From SIG424 sp045546695 (lineage in GTDB: Bacteria > Bacillota > Clostridia > UBA1212 > UBA1255), in NCBI GenBank assembly GCA_045546695.1, contig JAZQDE010000036.1, forward strand, positions 1-64,000: a stretch of 64,000 nucleotides of DNA, read 5' to 3'. The translations under genes were made by a program, and so were the position numbers. Shown here in pieces: positions 45,926 to 52,783 of this stretch. Numbering within the stretch: the first letter of the stretch is position 1; every line of letters begins with the position of its first letter. The notes under the pieces were generated by a model that saw nothing but the letters and a program-made list of their open reading frames with translations, was not told the origin of the DNA and ran no database searches.

Positions 45926-46160
45926 ACTGATAATCACCTCATAATTTGATTCTGAAGCAGCATGCCGTTTACTTTGCTGTCTGTCGGCCTTTTTATTGGT
46001 GAAAAGTACTAACATTGCCCAGTATTGCATGCCACTTTATTTTGTGTTATAATCTGTTCATAAAGAAAAAATAAATCTCAAAAAGTTCTCTGATTTTGAT
46101 TTAAAAATTCTTTTCGGAGGACGAAGGTCCTATGTTGCGCAGATTACAACGCAGTATGTT

Positions 46161-46189
46161 ATTATAGTACTGTCAAGTCAAGATGTCAA
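46161..46189 (-). promoter_or_regulatory. Promoter of rpoB-rpoC
   Basis: Minus strand TTGACA (46184-46189), 17-bp spacer, TATAAT (46161-46166): a perfect sigma-A match. It is followed by a leader of about 230 nt (45926-46155) with a small stem (AGGAC/GTCCT near 46115-46130) and no gene. Confidence 0.9.
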
Positions 46190-46228
46190 CATAGTTTTTT
46201 GCGTATTTTTTAGAAGTGTCGCAAGAGA

Positions 46229-47635
46229 TTATACTTCCTTTTCCATCAGCACCAGCGCGCTGCACATCATTTGCGCCGCCAGTTTAAGATTGTCAATTGA
46301 TATAAATTCGTCTTCTGCATGCATGTGATTGTCAATTCCCGGAAGCTGCGGACCGAATGCAACAGCGCCGGGGATTCCGTGTGCGTACGTGCTGCCACCG
46401 ACTGCTAAGGCCTCTCCTTTTTGCCCCGTCACTTGCTCGTAAACCTTGAGCAAAGTCTTTACCAGAACAGAATCTGCGCTTGTGTGATGCGGCTCGGTGT
46501 TACTAAAATCTGTCAGTTCAAAGCCTGCCTGTGAAAAGCTGCTTTGCAGCCTGTCTTTCAATTGGGCGCCGGATACACATACAGGGAATCTTATATCAAA
46601 CTGTCCTTTGAAAAGGCCGTCTTCGTATGACATGATATCAAAAGAATACGTAACTTTTCCTGAAATATCATCTTCCCAGTCAATACCAAGATTTTTGCCA
46701 TTTACATCACCGTGGCAAGCTACCTTCTGAAGGCACTCCCATTCAGGGTCAATGATTGCCATAAACTGGCACAACGCAGTGATAGCGTTTTCGCCGCCTT
46801 CCGGCAGTGATGCGTGAGAGCCTGTGCCATAAATGCAAAGGTCGATTTTGTCGCCGGTGCCGGTGCCGCTGCCATTTTCTGTAAACTCAAATGAAACTTT
46901 GGCGGTGCATTTTTCCGAAGCGGTTCTGAGCGTCTGAATATCGCAGCCGGCAAACGTTGCGTATGCTCTGTCCGGCACAGCGTTGATTACGGTGCCGCCG
47001 TTTGCCCGGGCGAGACAGGTTGACGGAATATTCTTTGTAAAAGTACCGGTTGCCCTTCCTTTTTCTGTATTGATTACGGGATAGTCGGCGTCGGGCGTAA
47101 ATACATATTCAGGAAGCGTTGCATGAGCCTTGTAATAAGCAAGATCGGCAGAACCTCTTTCTTCATCGCTTCCCACAATCAGGCGGATATTTTTACCATA
47201 TTCAGGAATATTTTCCTTAATATATTTCATGGCATAGAGGGCAGTGATTATTGCACCCTTGTCGTCGATCGTTCCCCTGCCGTAAATATTTTCACCGTCA
47301 AGAGTCGCTTTGAAAGGATCGTACGTCCAGCCGTTTCCCGGAGGCACGACGTCGCCGTGTGCGAGAATACCAATAAATGGCTCGCCTTCTTCATATAGAT
47401 CTATTGTAGTTACGCGGTTTGCACAGATTTGTGCAAAGAAACCCATTTCGCGTGCAAGGTCGCGCACTTCGTAAAGAATTCTGAGTGCCTGCTCACCGAA
47501 CGGAGCCTCCTGCTTTTCACCATTTATTTCCACAACACATGCCTGCGCGCCGACGCTCGGAACCTTTATCAGTCTGTCTAAGTCGCGGAACATGTTTTCA
47601 AATTCTTCGTCGATATATAATTTGATATCCTTCAT
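46229..47635 (-). CDS. M20-family dipeptidase (PepV-like)
   Basis: A 468-residue zinc metallopeptidase. Metal ligands and catalytic acids are in ILAHGDVVPPG (His, Asp; about 87-95), GRGTIDDKGAI (about 119-129), GSDEERGS with the general base Glu (about 153-160), and GIDNHMHAEDEF near the C-terminus. No signal peptide is seen. The length and the family motifs fit PepV/Sapep dipeptidases that process dipeptides from peptide uptake or cell-wall turnover. It is 20 bp after the GH3 gene; no clear terminator separates it from the rpoB promoter. Confidence 0.9.
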   Translation of the reverse strand: MKDIKLYIDEEFENMFRDLDRLIKVPSVGAQACVVEINGEKQEAPFGEQALRILYEVRDLAREMGFFAQICANRVTTIDLYEEGEPFIGILAHGDVVPPGNGWTYDPFKATLDGENIYGRGTIDDKGAIITALYAMKYIKENIPEYGKNIRLIVGSDEERGSADLAYYKAHATLPEYVFTPDADYPVINTEKGRATGTFTKNIPSTCLARANGGTVINAVPDRAYATFAGCDIQTLRTASEKCTAKVSFEFTENGSGTGTGDKIDLCIYGTGSHASLPEGGENAITALCQFMAIIDPEWECLQKVACHGDVNGKNLGIDWEDDISGKVTYSFDIMSYEDGLFKGQFDIRFPVCVSGAQLKDRLQSSFSQAGFELTDFSNTEPHHTSADSVLVKTLLKVYEQVTGQKGEALAVGGSTYAHGIPGAVAFGPQLPGIDNHMHAEDEFISIDNLKLAAQMMCSALVLMEKEV

Positions 47636-47654
47636 AAATTACCTCTTTTTGTTA

Positions 47655-50585
47655 TTATTTATATGCTTTTACCTCGTAAATTGAGCACCATTGTGAGTTT
47701 GTGATTTCTATTTTGATACTGTTTGCCTTTACCGTGTCGAAGAATATAAAGTCTTCTTCATATGAAAACTCACCTGTCAGATTCCAGTTTTCGCCATCTT
47801 CGGACGTATATAATTTGAATTTTTCAGAAGTGTTTGATTCCCATATTATGTTAAGGCAGGAAAGATCTGTCAGTTCTTCGAATTTTATAATCAGCGTTGC
47901 CTTGGTGCCTCCGCACGGAGCGCTCCATCTTGAGTACTCGTCGCCGTCAATAGCCTTCGCAGCCGGGTAATTTGAATTTTCAATGTGGCTTGCAGAGGCA
48001 GATTTCATCGCGATTTTTTCACCGAGCTCTGGCTTCAAAGCCGGATTGTACGTGCCGTTTTTGGAAATAACTTCCAATTCTTCTGTCGGCTCGCATCTGT
48101 TTTCAACGTCCTGAACGAGTATTTCATCGTTTATATTTACCTTTTTGGTTGCCCGGATGTCTTTTACGGATGCTGCTGCGTAGAAAGAGTACTCGCCTTT
48201 TTCGATTATCCAGGCAGAGTCGGGCGTGTAATACGTTTTGAGTTCGTCTTCCGTCACAGTAATTGTTATTTTCTGGGATTTGCCCGGCTTGAGCGTACCG
48301 GTCTTGTCGTAGCCAATAAGCTCGATCGACGGGTGCTCGTTTTTGCCGTCCGGTTTTGTTACGTAGAACTGAACTGCCTCTTTGCCGGCCACTTTGCCGG
48401 TGTTTTTCACCGTCACGGACAGATTGTAATTGTTGCCATCTTTTTCCACTTTAAAATCAGAATATTCAAACGTTGTGTACGACAGTCCGAAGCCGAATTC
48501 GTACGAAACCGGCACGTTGAACGTCTCGAAATAGCGGTAGCCTACGTAAATATCGTCTACGTAATCGGTGTTCGAAGCGTTGCCCGGATAAGAGGAATAA
48601 TATGGTACGTCCTCGTATTTCACGGGCCACGTGCAGGCGAGTTTGCCCGACGGATTTGTTCTGCCGGTGAAAACGTCTGCGACGCTGTAGCCGAGTTGTT
48701 CGCCGGTAAGGCCGATGTACAAAATGGCGTCGGCATATTCCTGCCACGATGCTGTCTCAATCGGGTTGCCGGTGTTGATAATCACAACCACTTTTTTGCC
48801 CTGCGCGTGAAACGCCTGTGAAACGAGCTTAAGTGAGTTTAATTCTCTTTCGTTCAGTAGGAAGTCGCCTTCGTTTGTGCGGTGGTCACAGCCTTCTGTC
48901 GTCAGTCGTGATATAGTGAAAATGGCAATATCTGACTCCGCAGCCGCTTCTTCAGCCTCTTCTTGAGTGAGTTTCATTTCATAAGGGTCGTTTGCAGGGT
49001 TGTCTTTGCTTGTGTCTGCGTCAAATGGTTCTCTGTCTCCGAATGCATAAATCAGTTCAACTTCTTCGTTGTATGTGATGTCTTTCTCTTCGCAGAGGCC
49101 CTGGAAAACAGATATTTTTTCTTTTACAGATACGTCGCCCGAGCCGTGTCCGACTGTTTCTGCGTGATATGATGCCGTGCCAAAAAATGCTATTTCACCT
49201 TTGTTGAAAGGAAGTGCGTTGTTTTCATTTTTCAGGAGGACGATGCCCTGCGCGCCTGCCTCGCGTACGAGCTGTCTTTTTTCATCGGCATTCGATATTT
49301 CTTTTGCCGGCTCGTAGTCTGTATCCATAGCGATTGTTCTTGAAATAACGTTCAGCAGGTTTATGCAGCAGGCGTCGAGCTGCTTCATCGATATTTTTTC
49401 CTTCTTGATGAGCTGGGTAATCGTCGCAATGTCGCCTTTCTGGTCATTGCCGCCGCAGAAAATATCGTTACCGGCGGTGATATTGCCTTCTCTGCCGCCG
49501 CCTGCGCCCCAGTCTGACATTACGTATCCTTTAAAGCCCCATTCTTCCCTTAAAATGCCATTCAGCAGGTCGCCGTTTGCCGATGTGTAAATGCCGTTGA
49601 CTCTGTTATATGACGACATTATCGTGAACGGATCGGCATTTTTCACCGTGTATTCAAAGCCCTTCAGGTATATTTCCCTGAGCGCCCTTTCCGTCACGTT
49701 CGCCGAAACTGATCCTCTGTTTCTTTCCTGGTTGTTTACGGCAAAGTGTTTGAGTGCAACGCCGATGCCCTGCGACTGAATGCCTTTTGTGTAGCTTGTT
49801 GCTATTTTTCCGGTAAGATATGGATCTTCTGAGAAGTATTCAAAGTTCCTTCCATTTAATACCAGTCTTTGTATGTTCATGCCGGGGCCAAGTATGATCT
49901 CTACGCCAAAATCGTAATAATCGCTGCCCATTGATTCTGTTATTTTATAAACGAGTTCGTCGTCCCAGGTCGATGCCATTACTGCGCCTGTCGGGTAACC
50001 AATCGTGATGGCGCTCGTCCTGAGTCCTGAAGGGCCGTCTGCCAGATCTGTGACCGGCACGCCCAGTCTGGGGATCGGATACGTAGAGCCGCCCGAGCTG
50101 TAAAAGCTTTCCCAGCCAAGTACCAGGGAGGCTTTTTCTTCCAGTGTCATTTCCTGTACAACGTAGTAAACTGTGTCTTCTGAGAGTTGTACGAGTCCCT
50201 CTTTGTATGGCATTACAGCCGTGTCGCACACGCCGTATTTGTTTGTGTCCGCTTTGATTGTCGCTGTGTACGTGCCATTTTCAAGAAAATCAAGTCCACT
50301 TACTTCAAAAGTGTATTTGCTTCCTGCCTTGATCGGCCCGTCGATTGTTTTGTTATGCTTGCTTCCATTATTTTCCAGGGTGAAAAGCAAGCGGCCTTCA
50401 AAGTCTGTGTCTACAAGCAGCACAACGCTGAAAGTGTTGTTTTCCCTGTTTATGGACATTACTTCTATGTTGATTTCCGGTTTGTACTGCTCTTTTGTTT
50501 TGCATGATGACATCATAAGTGTTGCCACCAGGAGAGCTGACAATGCCATGACAAGAATTAGTAAGTATCTGATTTTCTTGTTCAT
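47655..50585 (-). CDS. GH3 beta-glucosidase lipoprotein with F5/8 type C domain
   Basis: A 976-residue surface lipoprotein: signal peptide with probable lipobox SSC (Cys28), an N-terminal Ig-like region (36-125), GH3 TIM barrel (about 140-420) with KHFAVNNQE and nucleophile Asp358 in GYVMSDWGA, GH3 C-terminal domain (about 430-680), fibronectin-like domain (about 720-790) and a C-terminal F5/8 type C carbohydrate-binding domain (about 870-976, ASHIENSNYPAAKAIDGDEYSRW). It would trim beta-glucosides or beta-xylosides outside the cell. It starts 1 bp after the glycerol-1-phosphate dehydrogenase gene and precedes the dipeptidase. Substrate within GH3 is not decided by sequence. Confidence 0.93.
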   Translation of the reverse strand: MNKKIRYLLILVMALSALLVATLMMSSCKTKEQYKPEINIEVMSINRENNTFSVVLLVDTDFEGRLLFTLENNGSKHNKTIDGPIKAGSKYTFEVSGLDFLENGTYTATIKADTNKYGVCDTAVMPYKEGLVQLSEDTVYYVVQEMTLEEKASLVLGWESFYSSGGSTYPIPRLGVPVTDLADGPSGLRTSAITIGYPTGAVMASTWDDELVYKITESMGSDYYDFGVEIILGPGMNIQRLVLNGRNFEYFSEDPYLTGKIATSYTKGIQSQGIGVALKHFAVNNQERNRGSVSANVTERALREIYLKGFEYTVKNADPFTIMSSYNRVNGIYTSANGDLLNGILREEWGFKGYVMSDWGAGGGREGNITAGNDIFCGGNDQKGDIATITQLIKKEKISMKQLDACCINLLNVISRTIAMDTDYEPAKEISNADEKRQLVREAGAQGIVLLKNENNALPFNKGEIAFFGTASYHAETVGHGSGDVSVKEKISVFQGLCEEKDITYNEEVELIYAFGDREPFDADTSKDNPANDPYEMKLTQEEAEEAAAESDIAIFTISRLTTEGCDHRTNEGDFLLNERELNSLKLVSQAFHAQGKKVVVIINTGNPIETASWQEYADAILYIGLTGEQLGYSVADVFTGRTNPSGKLACTWPVKYEDVPYYSSYPGNASNTDYVDDIYVGYRYFETFNVPVSYEFGFGLSYTTFEYSDFKVEKDGNNYNLSVTVKNTGKVAGKEAVQFYVTKPDGKNEHPSIELIGYDKTGTLKPGKSQKITITVTEDELKTYYTPDSAWIIEKGEYSFYAAASVKDIRATKKVNINDEILVQDVENRCEPTEELEVISKNGTYNPALKPELGEKIAMKSASASHIENSNYPAAKAIDGDEYSRWSAPCGGTKATLIIKFEELTDLSCLNIIWESNTSEKFKLYTSEDGENWNLTGEFSYEEDFIFFDTVKANSIKIEITNSQWCSIYEVKAYK

Positions 50586-50586
50586 T

Positions 50587-51852
50587 TTAATCTCCGTTTC
50601 TGAAATACTCGTAGTACAGCCACAGTACGGTGTATCTGTCCTTCAGGTCTTTTGCGTACATAATCGCGTCATTTATGTTTTCGCTGCCATATTTTTCCAC
50701 AAATGTGTCGAAGGAAAGGCCTACGTCGTTTATTAGATTCATCATATATTCTGATGACGGTGCCTGCAAGAGTATCTTTGCAATTTTGTCGAAATTTTCT
50801 TTGATTCCGAATCTTTCCTGTTTGCCGTACAGGCCGATTTTTTTCTGGAGCGCCATTACTTCCGGCGCTGATGTTTTGTATATGCGGTTTATGTCTTCCT
50901 GCCATTTATTTTCATCCGTCGGGCAGAGGCTGATTTTTTCAGGTGCCGTTGCTGCCTGGGCGAGGATTTTTTCACGCAACGACGCTGTAACAACAGCCGC
51001 ATATGCTACGTCTATTCCGTGGAAGAAATACTCGCGGTTGTTGAGTATGCCTGTGATTTCGAAGTAATGTGCGAAGTGGTGTTCTGACCCCGATGCCGGT
51101 CTGGAGTTGCCTACGTAGCTCATCGCTATGCCAACATTTACCAGTGCCTGCATTAGTATGCTTACGCTGTCCGGGTCTCTTTTTGCTACTTTATTTGCCA
51201 GCGGCGCTACTTTTTCTACTTCATTTGCGACGAAATCGTATACGAATTCGCATATGTATTCGTCGAGTACGAGGCCGGCCAGCCGCCAGTCATTCAGGCA
51301 CGAGTATTTTCCGATGATATCGCCGTAGCCCGCCCTTATCATATCGATCGGACTTTTGCACAGCACTTCCGGCTCCGCGATTATGGCCTTCGGCGTGCGG
51401 CAATTCACGGTTTCTTTCATTCCTTTGAGTATCATCGCTGCGCCAACAGATGCGTATCCGTCCATCGACGGCGCTGTTGCTACTATATAATATGGTAAAT
51501 CATGGTGAAAACTCACGTATTTGCACAGGTCGTTTATTACGCCCGACCCTACGCCCACTATGAGGTCCGTGTCCGGCGCGAGTGCCTCTTCTATCTCGGC
51601 GATTTTTGTTTCGTCCGGCACAACGACGTCCGTCTGTGGCCTGAGTTTTAGTATTGTGTAGCTGATTTTTCTGAATATCGCCTGTTGTTCTTCTGTATGT
51701 GCGTTCAGTGTGTTGTCGTCGCACACGATGAGTATTTTGTTGTATTTTTCGCAATATTGTTCGAGTCTTTGTACTGCTCCGTCAGCGATATCTGTTATTT
51801 CTACATCACATTTATGTACACGTCCGCACGGGCAATCTGTTATTGGCTTCAT
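50587..51852 (-). CDS. araM: sn-glycerol-1-phosphate dehydrogenase (AraM type)
   Basis: A 421-residue iron-containing alcohol dehydrogenase-fold protein that makes sn-glycerol-1-phosphate from dihydroxyacetone phosphate, as AraM of Bacillus does. VGVGSGVINDLCKY binds the nucleotide; the metal ligands are Asp in APSMDGYASV, His in SGSEHHFAHYFE and His in FFHGIDVAY. The start is the ATG at 51850-51852 with GGAGAG upstream; the longer frame would translate the GC-rich repeat. It leads the araM-GH3-pepV unit. In Bacillus the product enters heptaprenylglyceryl lipids; its role here is open. Confidence 0.88.
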   Translation of the reverse strand: MKPITDCPCGRVHKCDVEITDIADGAVQRLEQYCEKYNKILIVCDDNTLNAHTEEQQAIFRKISYTILKLRPQTDVVVPDETKIAEIEEALAPDTDLIVGVGSGVINDLCKYVSFHHDLPYYIVATAPSMDGYASVGAAMILKGMKETVNCRTPKAIIAEPEVLCKSPIDMIRAGYGDIIGKYSCLNDWRLAGLVLDEYICEFVYDFVANEVEKVAPLANKVAKRDPDSVSILMQALVNVGIAMSYVGNSRPASGSEHHFAHYFEITGILNNREYFFHGIDVAYAAVVTASLREKILAQAATAPEKISLCPTDENKWQEDINRIYKTSAPEVMALQKKIGLYGKQERFGIKENFDKIAKILLQAPSSEYMMNLINDVGLSFDTFVEKYGSENINDAIMYAKDLKDRYTVLWLYYEYFRNGD

Positions 51853-51941
51853 TTTTGCATCTCTCCACTTCTTTCTCTCTGTCTGTCGATTAAAGCACAA
51901 AGCCGGCGACGTGTCAAGGTGGGTGGTTGGGTGGATGGAGT

Positions 51942-52000
51942 GGTTTCCGGCGGCGGTTTCCGGCGGCGGTTTCCGGCGGGGCGGTTTCCGGCGGCGGTTT
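51942..52000. repeat. GC-rich minisatellite upstream of araM
   Basis: Five imperfect copies of a 12-15-bp unit GGTTTCCGGCGGC in tandem, in the 314-bp region between the divergent araM and maf. The rest of that region holds an inverted repeat GTTAAA/TTTAAC (52001-52022), a large hairpin (52061-52110) and the maf promoter. Confidence 0.9.
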
Positions 52001-52060
52001 GTTAAATGCACTACTGTTTAACAAACTCAATGACATATATGGCCGCGGACAAGCCTAAAG

Positions 52061-52110
52061 CAGCAAAAAGTTGGCGGAGATCCGGGTTTTCTGCAAACTT
52101 TTTTTGCTGC
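52061..52110. other. Large hairpin between divergent araM and maf
   Basis: GCAGCAAAAAGTT (52061-52073) pairs with AACTTTTTTTGCTGC (52096-52110), leaving two bulged bases and a 22-nt loop. As it lies between two divergent starts it is not an ordinary terminator; an attenuator or binding site is possible. Confidence 0.55.
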
Positions 52111-52135
52111 GGCGGCCCCCCGGGCGACAAATATA

Positions 52136-52144
52136 TGCTATAAT
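52136..52144 (+). promoter_or_regulatory. Extended -10 promoter of maf
   Basis: TG C TATAAT gives an extended -10 22 bp before the maf start, with no good -35. The ribosome site GGAGGGG follows. Confidence 0.45.
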
Positions 52145-52165
52145 CCCAAGGCAGGAGGGGTTGCT

Positions 52166-52783
52166 ATGAAATACAGCGAACTTAAATTGATTTTGGCGTC
52201 GCAGTCACCCAGACGAAGGCAGCTCATAGCGGAGTTTGGACTTCCGTTTGAGTGCATCACAACATGCGCCGATGAAAAAACGACAGAAACAGACCCGGAA
52301 AAGGTCGCGATGGATATTTCGCGCCAAAAAGCAGAGTGGGCGTGTAAAAATATGCAGCTGAACGACAACGAGGTTATTATCGGGGCCGACACAATTGTGG
52401 TATTTAATGGAAAAATACTTGGAAAGCCAAAGTCAGATGACGATGCAAGACAAATGCTGAAAATGCTGAGCGGAAACACACATAGCGTGTACACCGGCGT
52501 TACCATTATATGGAAGCGCGCCGCCACCACCGAGCGCACCGCCACCACCGAGCGCACCGCCACCTCCTTCGCTGAAAAAACAGACGTTACTTTCGCGGCG
52601 ATCACTGACGACGAACTTGAAGCATATATAAAAACAGGCGACCACAAAGATAAAGCAGGTAGCTACGGGATACAAGGACCTTTCTCCCTTCACATACCTG
52701 CAATTTGTGGCGACTATAACAACGTGGTGGGTTTCCCCATCGCGCGTATTTATAATGAATTAAAAAAACACTGTGACGACTGA
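52166..52783 (+). CDS. maf: Maf-family nucleoside triphosphate pyrophosphatase
   Basis: A 205-residue enzyme that hydrolyses non-canonical or excess pyrimidine and modified NTPs. SQSPRRRQL at the start, the catalytic GADTIV (about 72-77) and DKAGSYGIQG near the C-terminus are present. A loop at about residues 117-134 holds two copies of the six-residue unit ATTERT plus part of a third, from an 18-bp minisatellite; the loop is where Maf proteins tolerate length change, so activity is likely retained. It is one of only two plus-strand genes, and its end overlaps the opposing glycosidase-like gene by 24 bp. Confidence 0.93.
   Translation: MKYSELKLILASQSPRRRQLIAEFGLPFECITTCADEKTTETDPEKVAMDISRQKAEWACKNMQLNDNEVIIGADTIVVFNGKILGKPKSDDDARQMLKMLSGNTHSVYTGVTIIWKRAATTERTATTERTATSFAEKTDVTFAAITDDELEAYIKTGDHKDKAGSYGIQGPFSLHIPAICGDYNNVVGFPIARIYNELKKHCDD
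52523..52564 (+). repeat. In-frame 18-bp minisatellite in maf
   Basis: GCCACCACCGAGCGCACC is repeated twice, followed by a six-base partial copy (52523-52540, 52541-52558, 52559-52564). Codons read ATTERT. Confidence 0.95.

Noticed and set aside
45926..46030. 35-codon N-terminal extension of rpoB
   Set aside because: It overlaps the ribosome site and runs through the untranslated leader; the true start matches the RpoB family.
51853..52011. 53-codon N-terminal extension of araM
   Set aside because: It translates the GC-rich minisatellite into Pro/Arg repeats; a good ribosome site precedes the inner ATG.
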